Position numbers and translations under genes: made by a program | Source: DASUPK01 sp963833375 | GTDB taxonomy: Bacteria > Actinomycetota > Thermoleophilia > Solirubrobacterales > 70-9 | NCBI GenBank assembly: GCA_963833375.1 | Contig: CAWHXR010000001.1 | Coordinates: 620,001 to 684,000 of the forward strand | Reading direction: 5' to 3' | DNA: 64,000 nt | In this document: positions 6,902-14,345 of the stretch, piece after piece | How positions within the stretch are numbered: position 1 is the first letter of the stretch | How the letters are laid out: every line of letters starts with the position of its first letter | Notes under the pieces: generated by a model | Told to the model about the DNA's origin: nothing | The model's database searches: none | Seen by the model: only the letters and a program-made list of their open reading frames with translations

Positions 6902-9037
6902 CTATCGCCCAGCCGCGAGGTCCTCCCTGCCCGGTCCGACCGTGACGGCTGGGCGCGTGCCGAGCGAGAGCCTCACGGGTCGGCTGCATTCCGCCGTAAC
7001 ACTGTCAGCAGAGGCCCGCAAACGGACACTTGCGCCCCGGTATCGCAGGCGTAGGTCGACCTCATCCCACTCACTCGGCAGGTTCGGGTCGATCCGCAAC
7101 CCATCCTCCGACGGACGAACCCCCATGATGCCGAGCACGACGGCGCGCCAGGTGTTCCCCATCGCCGCTGTATGCAGCCCCGGTCGTGGGACGGGGCGAA
7201 GCTGCGGCATGTCGATGAAGGCGGACTCGTGCAGCCAGCGCAACGCGTCGCCAGGGCGCCCCGCCCGGGCGAGTGCCTCGGCACTCGATCCAGCAGAGAG
7301 CGAGCTCTCATGGGCGGTGCGCGGCTCGTAGAAGTCGAGGTTAGGTCCGAGCGACCCGGGGACCGTTTCCTCCGGGACGTTCAAGTGCAACAACAGGACG
7401 TCGGTCTGCTTGATCAGCTGGCTGCCGGCGATTCTTCGATGGTCGAGTAAGAGGGGGGCCGAGAACGGCCGCTCGGCGACCTCGCTGGCAACCAAGGAGT
7501 CGAGCCCGTAGAAGCCCGAGAACTGCTCGTAGAGGCGTGACTGCGGGTCATAGCCATCGACGATCGCGTCCGCGGTTGCCAGCCAGCTGCGTACTTCGTG
7601 ACTGGGGACGGCGGCACCGTAACGTGCGACGTGTCGCGCCGCCGTCCTCAGGTTCCACCTCGCCATCACGTTGGTGTAGGCGTTGTCGTCGACTCCCTCG
7701 TGATACTCGTCCGGACCGATCACGCCCCGGATGTGACAGCTGCCGTCGGTGTCTCGTTCCACCCGTGAGGCCCAATAGCGTGCGGTGTCGACGAGCAAGG
7801 CGCTGCCGTCACCGCGGGCGAACTCCAGATCGCCGGTCCACGCGAGGTAGTGATCGGCGGCCCACGCGACATCGGCGGTCACGTGCTCCTCGAGCGCGCC
7901 CGTCAGCACGTCGACTCGCTCGCCTCGATGGTCGATCCGCGTCAGAGGCGTCGCCTCCTCGCCCGTCGCCGCCGATTCCCAGGGAAAGCGCGCGCCGGCG
8001 TGCCCGTGCCGCGCGGCGTTCGCGCGTGCGGCCGCGAGCCGGTGGGCACGGTAACGCAGCATGGCGCGCGCCGCCCCTGGATTGGTGGCGGCGGCGAAAG
8101 GAAGCACGAACACGTCGGCGTCCCAGAACACATGACCGTGATAGGTGTCGCTTGTCGTTCCGCGCGCTGGCACCGCGGCTTCCCCGGTGGCGCTGATCAG
8201 GCACGTCAAGTGGAACATCGCCAGCCTCAGCGCGAGCTGCAGTTGCGGATCACTTTCGACGGCGATGTCGCAGCTCTCCCACCGTCTCCTCCACGCATCG
8301 CGCTGCTCGGAGACGAGTCGAGGAAAGCCGGTTTTCTCGGCGTCCTCGAGCAAAGACTGGGCGTTGCGCTCGTCGGGCATCTTCAGCGGATCGACGGCGT
8401 AGGCGGCGATCCGCTCCAGTTCACGGGCGCCGACGCGCTGCCGCGCCACGGCGACGGCGCCGCCGGGTGCCCCACGCGCCTCCAACACGTTTGCGGAGTC
8501 GATCCCGCTCCCGGCGGGATCGCCGCTGGGCTCCAGAGTTCGGGCTCGCAAGGGGGGTGATTCCGGCCGCCGCAAGTCCTCGGCGGGCGTCGGCAAGCGG
8601 AGCGGATCCCCAGCATGAAGCAGGGCGGAATCGCCGGTGGCGCGCATCACAAAGGTCCCGGGACGAGCGAGCGAACAGAAGCTCGTCACCGAGAGGTCAC
8701 GGCCGCGGTCATCCACGTGCTGCTGAAGCAAGCCGGCGCGCATGTCCAGCGTCCGCTCGATCCGCATTCCCCGCCTATGCGCCGCCTTGAGACGGGTGCA
8801 GTCAGGGAGCGGCAGCAGCTCGCTGTCTGCCCCCTCGCCGTGAAATATGCCGGGCGCCCGCACTCCAGGCGTCGCCGCCCGATGCTCGACCACAGGCGCA
8901 CCCGCGACGCCAACGACCCCGTCACCGAGCTCGAGCACGGCGGCATATGCGGCCTCCTCCTCGGCCGGCACGTCGGCTATGTGCACGGTCCAGCCGGGCT
9001 CGTGCTCTGCCTGTGGCCCGCTCGCTCCTGCCTCCAC
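6902..9037 (-). CDS. GH65 family glycoside phosphorylase (maltose/trehalose/kojibiose type)
   Basis: The 711-residue protein (GTG start) has the GH65 layout: an N-terminal beta-sandwich (1-240), the (alpha/alpha)6 barrel and a C-terminal beta domain. The barrel shows TYHGHVFWDADVFVLPF (about 298-314), the general-acid motif GPDEYHEGVDDNAYTN with Glu444, and LIKQTDV, which corresponds to the phosphate/substrate loop. Such enzymes split an alpha-glucosidic disaccharide with phosphate to give beta-glucose 1-phosphate. The divergent neighbour is a beta-phosphoglucomutase, which confirms the phosphorylase reading. The exact disaccharide is not determined. Confidence 0.88.
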   Translation of the reverse strand: MEAGASGPQAEHEPGWTVHIADVPAEEEAAYAAVLELGDGVVGVAGAPVVEHRAATPGVRAPGIFHGEGADSELLPLPDCTRLKAAHRRGMRIERTLDMRAGLLQQHVDDRGRDLSVTSFCSLARPGTFVMRATGDSALLHAGDPLRLPTPAEDLRRPESPPLRARTLEPSGDPAGSGIDSANVLEARGAPGGAVAVARQRVGARELERIAAYAVDPLKMPDERNAQSLLEDAEKTGFPRLVSEQRDAWRRRWESCDIAVESDPQLQLALRLAMFHLTCLISATGEAAVPARGTTSDTYHGHVFWDADVFVLPFAAATNPGAARAMLRYRAHRLAAARANAARHGHAGARFPWESAATGEEATPLTRIDHRGERVDVLTGALEEHVTADVAWAADHYLAWTGDLEFARGDGSALLVDTARYWASRVERDTDGSCHIRGVIGPDEYHEGVDDNAYTNVMARWNLRTAARHVARYGAAVPSHEVRSWLATADAIVDGYDPQSRLYEQFSGFYGLDSLVASEVAERPFSAPLLLDHRRIAGSQLIKQTDVLLLHLNVPEETVPGSLGPNLDFYEPRTAHESSLSAGSSAEALARAGRPGDALRWLHESAFIDMPQLRPVPRPGLHTAAMGNTWRAVVLGIMGVRPSEDGLRIDPNLPSEWDEVDLRLRYRGASVRLRASADSVTAECSRPVRLSLGTRPAVTVGPGREDLAAGR

Positions 9038-9081
9038 CGGGGAAGCGAATCACAACTACCGAGGTCGGGTACAAATCATGC

Positions 9082-9858
9082 GTGCTCGGTTTGCCAAGCG
9101 GGACAAGGGGCTGCCTGTTCGATCTCGACGGAGTGCTCACCCGGACGGCTGATCTCCACGCGGCTGCATGGAAGGAAATGTTCGACGGCTATCTCCGGAC
9201 ACGCCAGTCGGCGTCGTTCACCCCGTTTGACATTCGCGCCGACTACCTGCGCTACATAGATGGCAAGCCGCGTTACGAGGGCGTGCGGTCTTTTCTGGCC
9301 ACGCGTGGGATCGAGCTGCCGGCGGGCAATCCCTCCGATCCGCCCGGAGCGAAGACCATCGCCGGACTCGGGAACCGCAAGAACGAGCTGGTGCTCCGCC
9401 TGATCCGCGAGCGGGGCGTCGATGTGTTCGCGGGCTCGGTCGCCTACGTCCGCGCCGCGCAGTCGTTGGGACTTCGGCGCGCTGTCGTGTCGTCCAGCAA
9501 GAACTGCAAACAGATCCTCGCGGCAGCCAAGATCGAGGATCTCTTCGAAGCCCGAATCGATGGCGAACTCGCCGCGAGCGAGGGGCTGCGCGGAAAGCCC
9601 GCGCCGGACACCTACCTCGCCGCCGCGCGGTCGCTCGGCGAACCGCCCGATCGGTTGGCCGTATTCGAGGACGCGCTGTCAGGCGTCGAGGCCGGTCGGG
9701 CGGGTGGCTTCTCGTTAGTGGTCGGCGTCGATCGAAGCGGCCAACGGGATGCCCTGCTGGAGCACGGAGCGGACCTGGTGGTCGAGGACCTATCCGAGCT
9801 ACTTCCGGCGGAGTCTGTCCAGACCGCCCCACGCCGCGAACGACCGTCCCGTGGGTGA
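9082..9858 (+). CDS. pgmB: HAD-family beta-phosphoglucomutase
   Basis: The 258-residue protein starts at GTG 9082 directly before the HAD motif I (FDLDGVLTRTADLHAAAW). Motif II region AVVSSSKN, the lysine of GKPAPDTYLAAA and motif III FEDALSGVEAGRAG follow in order. Beta-phosphoglucomutase converts beta-glucose 1-phosphate to glucose 6-phosphate and so feeds the GH65 product into glycolysis. The two genes are divergent with about 45 bases between starts, an arrangement that allows a shared control region. A TACAAA box 6 bases before the GTG suggests a leaderless transcript (inference). Confidence 0.88.
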   Translation: MLGLPSGTRGCLFDLDGVLTRTADLHAAAWKEMFDGYLRTRQSASFTPFDIRADYLRYIDGKPRYEGVRSFLATRGIELPAGNPSDPPGAKTIAGLGNRKNELVLRLIRERGVDVFAGSVAYVRAAQSLGLRRAVVSSSKNCKQILAAAKIEDLFEARIDGELAASEGLRGKPAPDTYLAAARSLGEPPDRLAVFEDALSGVEAGRAGGFSLVVGVDRSGQRDALLEHGADLVVEDLSELLPAESVQTAPRRERPSRG

Positions 9859-9983
9859 GCGAGGCAACATGGGATACGGATTGCGATCCTGGGGTTGCGA
9901 TACCGAGCCCTGAGACGCGGTCGCACGGTCGTCGCCGCGACCCATCGGAGGCTGACCCCGACGCACCTCCTGGCCCCTGCCGG

Positions 9984-10757
9984 CTACCCGGCCGGCTTGA
10001 TCAGGCCGTAGTGGCCGTCGTAGCGCATGTAGATCACGTTGCCGCGGCCGCTCGCGGCATCGGTGAAGTACATGAACCGATGGTTGAGGATGTTCATCTC
10101 CGCTACCGCGTCCTCGAGTCTGGTCGGCCCGCTCATCCGGCTCTCCTCGTGGACGATCCCAGCGCTCTCGCCCGACCAGCCGATCCCGCTTGGTCCGATA
10201 ACGCCGAGTCGGCCGTCGTCGCGGTGGTACGCGACGGCGTCGGCGTCGGTCTCGCGCTCGATGAACAGATAGAAGTCGTGATCGAGGAACTCCATCTCCT
10301 CGGCGGCCTCAGCGGGGGTGAGCGGGTCGGTGGCGAAGGTCTTGCGGCGGACTATCTCCCGCTCCTCCGGAGCTCGCGGGAAGTAGTCAGGACGGTCGGT
10401 GGCGAAGCTGGAATGCCGCCATTCGCCCGCCTTGCGCTCGGTCGGACGGCGGGCCCGGTCGGTGCGACGGTCGACGAAGCTCCGCAGCTGCTGCTCGAGC
10501 CGCTCAGTGAGGCTGTTAACCGCTGCGATCGGGTCGAGGTCGGCGACCTTCGCCCGGATCATCGGGCCATTCAGGTCGATCTCGCCCTCGGCTCGGGCGG
10601 AGCGCTCGATCCGCGGGTTCGCTTCCTGGACGAGCACCACTCGAGCACCGAGGACCGGGATCTCGACGAGCCGGTCCAGCGCCCCGACCTTTTCCTCCGC
10701 GTGCTCGCGCGCCTCACCCGGGACGTCGCCTCTCATCGTCACGTCTACCTGAATCAT
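9984..10757 (-). CDS. Ribosome hibernation factor (HPF/RafH-like) with two C-terminal domains
   Basis: I start at MIQVDVTMRG because a GGAGG site (within 10760-10785, minus strand) precedes it and the RaiA/HPF N-domain begins there; this gives 257 residues. Residues 1-105 form the ribosome-binding domain. Two copies of the HPF C-terminal dimerisation domain follow: FLDHDFYLFIERETDADAV...GRLGVIGPSG and ILNHRFMYFTDAASGRGNV...GHYGLIKP. Ordinary long HPF has one such copy. From memory, the mycobacterial dormancy factor RafH also has two C-terminal domains. The expected role is to inactivate and protect ribosomes in dormancy. Confidence 0.8.
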   Translation of the reverse strand: MIQVDVTMRGDVPGEAREHAEEKVGALDRLVEIPVLGARVVLVQEANPRIERSARAEGEIDLNGPMIRAKVADLDPIAAVNSLTERLEQQLRSFVDRRTDRARRPTERKAGEWRHSSFATDRPDYFPRAPEEREIVRRKTFATDPLTPAEAAEEMEFLDHDFYLFIERETDADAVAYHRDDGRLGVIGPSGIGWSGESAGIVHEESRMSGPTRLEDAVAEMNILNHRFMYFTDAASGRGNVIYMRYDGHYGLIKPAG

Positions 10758-10941
10758 CCCTCCGACTACCTCCTTACCTCGTCGCTGCTCAGCCTCGCCA
10801 GGATCGAGCAGAGGCTCGGCGGCCGATCGCCAGAGTATCGGCCGCCGGATGACACCACTCGGGTCGCTCTCCATCAGCGCCCTCGATGGTCCTTTCACGC
10901 GGTGTTGGATGCCCTGAGGTGAGCTGAGTTTCGCTCCGTTC

Positions 10942-10959
10942 GGTACCACGGCTGGTACC
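10942..10959. promoter_or_regulatory. GGTACCA inverted repeat upstream of the hibernation factor gene
   Basis: A perfect 7-bp dyad, GGTACCA-cggc-TGGTACC, lies about 185 bases upstream of the hibernation factor start. The rest of the 10758-11077 interval has no convincing gene. It may be an operator or a stem in a leader RNA; no known regulator can be assigned. Confidence 0.35.
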
Positions 10960-11016
10960 TCGGTGCCCACGATCTCGTTGGGGTAAAGAGGGCACGAAGA
11001 TGGCGCGCTCGAAAGT

Positions 11017-11037
11017 ACCGCTTTGCATGGAAAGGGC
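11017..11037 (+). repeat. Short hairpin repeat, divergent copy
   Basis: The core CCGCTTTGCATGGAAAG, preceded by CGAAAGTA, matches the interspersed repeat described at 21394-21441. The right arm is degenerate. Confidence 0.5.
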
Positions 11038-11077
11038 GTTTATCGAGCCGGCGCTCGCTTTTCGCGCAGAGCAGGGG

Positions 11078-12013
11078 CTAGCGCTTGATCAGCTTCACCT
11101 TCACCGACCGCGTGCCGGGGTCGCCGTTCGTGGGCGTGTAGGTGATCGCCACGTTGAGCGGCACCTTGCCGGTCTGGTTCAGCTTGCGCTTCTTCTTCCC
11201 CTTCGCTTTGATCAGCAGCTGCGCTGGACCCGCGGGGACTGACTTGCTGAGCACCGCCCGCGCCGACGCAGCCTTGACGCCATTGCCCGAGGCGGTCAGC
11301 TCGCCCGGGTTGGGGAGGGAGAGGTTGAGCGTCGCCGTGCCCTTCTTGATGTTGCGCTTGGCCTTGCCGAGGGTGACGATGTTGTTGTCGGGGATGAACG
11401 TCGCCCCCAGGTTCATGGTGAAGCCCCCAGGGCTGGTTTCGACGGAGGCCAGGGTCTGGTTGGGAGCAAGGGGGGCCGGGATGAACAACGCGGTCACCGT
11501 CGACGCGACCGGGACCGCGCCAGCGTGCCAGAAGCAGATGGCCCCCGCGGCGCTGGTGAGGCCGAGCGTCTCGCCGGCCGTGACCGGGATCGGCGCCGCG
11601 AGCTGGAAGGCTGCGACCTCCCCTGCGGGAAGCGGAGAGGGCAGAGTCCGTGCGTCCACACCGACCACGCTGAACGACCCGCCACCGACCGGCTTCAGGA
11701 CCACGAAGGTCAGCGGCTGTCCCGCCGTATCGAGCGATGTATTCGTCTGCCACTGCGTGATCTTCCCGACCCCCGGGGCGAAGTACGGAGTGCTCGGATC
11801 GTCCGTTAACTGCGCATCGACCGAGGCGCCACTGCACGTCCCCGGCACCGAGCCGGAGGGCACCGTAGTCGAGCCGAGCGTCACCGCCGCCCCGGCTGAC
11901 GAGGCGCTCACCACCAACGACATCAAAGCGAGGGAGGCGAGGAGCGCGAAGCGCTTCAAGAGGTGCCGTTCCCGCCTGGCCAGTGGGGCCTTGCTAGCCA
12001 ATTTTTGACCCAT
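11078..12013 (-). CDS. Secreted beta-rich protein, paralog of the next gene
   Basis: I start at the ATG preceded by a GGAG site, which gives 311 residues with an arginine/lysine n-region and a hydrophobic signal ending SSAGAA. The mature part is Ser/Thr/Gly/Val-rich and looks all-beta. The C-terminal 100 residues contain KRNIKKGTATLNLSLPNPGEL and GKKKRKLNQTGKVPLNVAITYTP, an Ig-like module with a basic linker that recurs in secreted thermoleophilian proteins. The same module ends the adjacent paralog. A cell-wall or extracellular structural role is plausible; no catalytic motif is seen. Confidence 0.65.
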   Translation of the reverse strand: MGQKLASKAPLARRERHLLKRFALLASLALMSLVVSASSAGAAVTLGSTTVPSGSVPGTCSGASVDAQLTDDPSTPYFAPGVGKITQWQTNTSLDTAGQPLTFVVLKPVGGGSFSVVGVDARTLPSPLPAGEVAAFQLAAPIPVTAGETLGLTSAAGAICFWHAGAVPVASTVTALFIPAPLAPNQTLASVETSPGGFTMNLGATFIPDNNIVTLGKAKRNIKKGTATLNLSLPNPGELTASGNGVKAASARAVLSKSVPAGPAQLLIKAKGKKKRKLNQTGKVPLNVAITYTPTNGDPGTRSVKVKLIKR

Positions 12014-12020
12014 CTCACTC

Positions 12021-12043
12021 CTGCTTCGCATGGAAAGCGGCAG
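12021..12043 (-). repeat. Short hairpin repeat between the two secreted-protein genes
   Basis: CTGCTTCGCATGGAAAGCGG occupies the 32-base gap between the stop of the upstream paralog and the start of the downstream one. It matches the hairpin family core (loop GCATGG). Its position just before a ribosome site means it lies in the leader of the 11078-12013 gene. Confidence 0.5.
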
Positions 12044-12045
12044 CT

Positions 12046-12933
12046 TCAGAGCTTCTTCTTCAGAATCATCTTCGGCTTCTGTGCAAGGCCGTTGCCGAAG
12101 CCCCCGCCGGTCGGCACGAAGGTGATGATCGGCGTGACCTTGACCTCTCCGTCTCGATTGAGCTTCCTCGTCTTCGGCTTGCCGATCGCCCTTATCGGCA
12201 CGTTGACGGTCCCAGGTGCCGAAACGCTGATCGTGCCTTTTGCGACGCCCTTGCCGGTGAAGTTCACCGCGCCGGGGTTCGGAACGGTGACCGGCAGCCT
12301 CGCGGTGCCCTTCTTCTTGTTGAGCTTCGGCTTGCCGACGGTGAAGGTCGAGCTGGGCTCGACGTCGGCGTTGAAAAGAAGCTCGAAATTGCTGGCGAAG
12401 GAAGTGGGCGCGCCCTTGGAACCATCCGCCAAAGCCGGCGCCCACACGGCAAAGGCGGAGCCGGTGACGCTCGCGTCGGAAAGGTGGTGGCCATTTCCAT
12501 AGTCGATGCCGATCAAATCGCCTGCTTGGACCGGCAAGTTGGCGGTGAAGGACAGCGTGGTCGTGCCAGTGGCAGTGTGCGGGTCGCTGGTGCCTGCGCC
12601 GGTGTATTGGCCGCCGCTTGCGGGCCGCAGGATTCGGAGCTTGAACGTGCCGCCGTAGTTGCCTGCGATCCGCCAGCGCACGACCACGCCGGAGATCGGC
12701 GAGGTGACGTTGGCGCCGGGTTCAGCGAGGGCCGTGTTGGCCCAGGTACATCCCGCGGGGTTTCCACAGGTAACGGTGCTGAAGTACGGCCCGGTCAGCG
12801 GGCTTCCCACGGTGACCGACGCCTGGGCAGTTGGGACGGCAAGAAACCCTGAACCGGCGACCGCGGCGATCAAGATCTGAGCCACGCGCCTCCGAGTGCA
12901 TCCGAGAGCTTCATCCCGCCCGCTCCAGTTCAT
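12046..12933 (-). CDS. Secreted beta-rich protein, paralog of the previous gene
   Basis: The 295-residue product has a signal peptide (RRRVAQILIAAVAGSGFLAVPTAQA) and a mature region opening SVTVGSPLTGPYFSTVTCGNP. The C-terminus repeats the module of its neighbour: PKLNKKKGTARLPVTVPNPGAVNF and KPKTRKLNRDGEVKVTPIITFVP, ending in a basic tail. The two genes are tandem on the minus strand and probably arose by duplication, with divergent N-terminal domains. Function unknown; it is surface-exposed or released. Confidence 0.65.
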   Translation of the reverse strand: MNWSGRDEALGCTRRRVAQILIAAVAGSGFLAVPTAQASVTVGSPLTGPYFSTVTCGNPAGCTWANTALAEPGANVTSPISGVVVRWRIAGNYGGTFKLRILRPASGGQYTGAGTSDPHTATGTTTLSFTANLPVQAGDLIGIDYGNGHHLSDASVTGSAFAVWAPALADGSKGAPTSFASNFELLFNADVEPSSTFTVGKPKLNKKKGTARLPVTVPNPGAVNFTGKGVAKGTISVSAPGTVNVPIRAIGKPKTRKLNRDGEVKVTPIITFVPTGGGFGNGLAQKPKMILKKKL

Positions 12934-13005
12934 CCTCTCGCCACCCTAATCCTTGGGCGCATGGGGCGTCAAACAGTTTGGTCGCCCCCGATGGGCGTCG
13001 AAATA

Positions 13006-13056
13006 GCCGCTTTGGACGAAAAGCGGCGCTTTCCAAATTCACACCTCTGAGCGTTG
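13006..13056 (-). repeat. Hairpin repeat, near-perfect copy
   Basis: GCCGCTTT-GGACGA-AAAGCGGC (13006-13027) is a perfect 8-bp hairpin. The following 29 bases contain AATTCACACCTCTGAGC, whose complement matches the sequence before the hairpin at 21394-21441. So the conserved unit is longer than the hairpin and this copy points to the minus strand. Confidence 0.65.
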
Positions 13057-13119
13057 AAGGGGGAAGCTGCTTAGCGAATTGGTGCCCGATTGGTGCCCGC
13101 CGGTGTAGTGAGAGCCCGC

Positions 13120-13589
13120 CGGTGATCCGGTGACCGGCAACGCGATAGATCTTGCCGAGCTTCTTGACGTGGACGTGGATGGAGCTCGCTGGGGCGGGAG
13201 CGCTAGTAGCGGCGAGGAGGCGCGAGACCAAGGCGACGGAGACGCCCGAGGTAGACCTCTGGTGAGGATCTCCGAGACGGTGAGACTGGGGAATGTCGAG
13301 AAAATCGGCGATCTCGGCGCCGGTGCAACCGCAGAAGGCGCAGGGCGCGGATCGACTCGATGAGATCCTCGGGGATCCGGTTGAAGACGCGGTTGGCGGT
13401 TGAGGGGAGGTAGACAGGCAGGCCTAGACTTCGGCGCGGAAGCGATGCGCCCCGCTTGCGGACGGTGGGCTAGCTCACCTCGTGCGGCGAGCGGCGGCCC
13501 TGACCGACCGACCAGCCCTCCGCGATTGACTAACTTGACGAGCCGTCGGAGCTGTTCAGGCGGAGAGCGGCGTTAGCGTGGAGCTTCAT
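13120..13589 (-). pseudogene. IS481-family transposase remnant
   Basis: Read on the minus strand in shifting frames, the fragment begins MKLHANAALRLN at 13589, a typical IS481 N-terminus. It continues through a degenerate helix-turn-helix region (IPEDLIESIRALR, then EIADFLDIPQSTVSEILTR in another frame). It ends near ELIHVHVKKLGKIYRVAGHRITGG, the start of the DDE integrase core. Several frameshifts and at least one stop are present and the catalytic two thirds are missing. It lies inside the tRNA-Ser-bounded segment. Confidence 0.7.
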
Positions 13590-13659
13590 CCGGGATAGCT
13601 GATTGGGCCCAGACGGTCGGGATCGCGTGCCTACCAGCACGAAGCCCCCGCATTAGCAG

Positions 13660-13747
13660 CGGAGGGGGAGGGATTCGAACCCCCGAGGGACCGAAGGCCC
13701 CTAACGGCTTTCAAGGCCGCCGCATTCAACCGCTCTGCCACCCCTCC
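13660..13747 (-). tRNA. tRNA-Ser (anticodon UGA)
   Basis: Read on the minus strand, a 7-bp acceptor stem (GGAGGGG with CCCCTCC), a long class II variable arm, the T-arm with TTCGAAT and the anticodon loop CTTGAAA (anticodon TGA) are all present. The last 28 bases or so recur at 6804-6832. Confidence 0.95.
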
Positions 13748-13808
13748 ATCAAGCGGGTTGCTCCTGGCGGAGCACCCTCGCACAAGCAAGGCTAGAGGCG
13801 AGAGCCGA

Positions 13809-14318
13809 TCAGTCGTCCTCCGGAGCGCAGACGATCACCGGGATCCGGCGATCTCCCGCCCGTTCCTGGTACTTCGCGAAGCCGGAGTAGTAGCCCGTGG
13901 CGAGGTCCCAGAGTCGCTGGCGCTGCCTGCCCTTGGCCTCCTTGGCCCGGTAGCGCCCGCCGCCGCCCTTGGTCCAGAGCTCGACCTCGGGATTGGCGGT
14001 CACGTTGTGGTACCAGGCGGGATGATCGCGGTGGCCGCCGCGGGAGGCGATCAGGACGACGTTGTCGCGGTCGGTGAAGTACGCCAGCGGGGTCGTCCGC
14101 TTCTTGCCGCTCATGGCCCCGGTGTGGGTGAGCAGCACCGTGGGCGCGCTGAAGGTGCTCTTCACGCGCCCCCCTGTGGCCCTCATCAGGTAGGGGTCGA
14201 TCTTGTTCCCGACGTTGACCAGGAACCAGGTGACCGGACGCTGCCGCCCCACCCACGACAGCGTGCTCATCCAGGGACCCTTCGGCTCCAGCGGGTCGAA
14301 TGAGGGAACTCTCCCCAC
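13809..14318 (-). CDS. F420-dependent (deazaflavin) nitroreductase/quinone reductase family protein
   Basis: The 169-residue protein matches the Ddn-like F420(H2)-dependent family. Diagnostic stretches are VLLTHTGAMSGKKRTTPLAYF, VVLIASRGGHRDHPAWYHN and PEVELWTKGGGGRYRAKEA. These enzymes use reduced F420 to reduce quinones or nitro compounds and are typical of Actinobacteria, which supports the host assignment. A possible membrane-associating N-terminus (about 40 residues) is present as in Ddn. Substrate unknown. It lies downstream of tRNA-Ser(UGA) coordinates but is transcribed toward it. Confidence 0.88.
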   Translation of the reverse strand: MGRVPSFDPLEPKGPWMSTLSWVGRQRPVTWFLVNVGNKIDPYLMRATGGRVKSTFSAPTVLLTHTGAMSGKKRTTPLAYFTDRDNVVLIASRGGHRDHPAWYHNVTANPEVELWTKGGGGRYRAKEAKGRQRQRLWDLATGYYSGFAKYQERAGDRRIPVIVCAPEDD

Positions 14319-14345
14319 GCGGGCATCCTGGCACAGCGCCCCGGT

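Noticed and set aside
5838..6989. Minus-strand ORF of 383 codons opposite the calcium-binding protein
   Set aside because: Shadow of the Asp-codon-rich repeats; it also crosses the terminator and the tRNA-Ser fragment.
13006..13056. Hairpin repeats as a CRISPR array
   Set aside because: Copies are dispersed, not regularly spaced, differ in sequence, and no cas genes are present.
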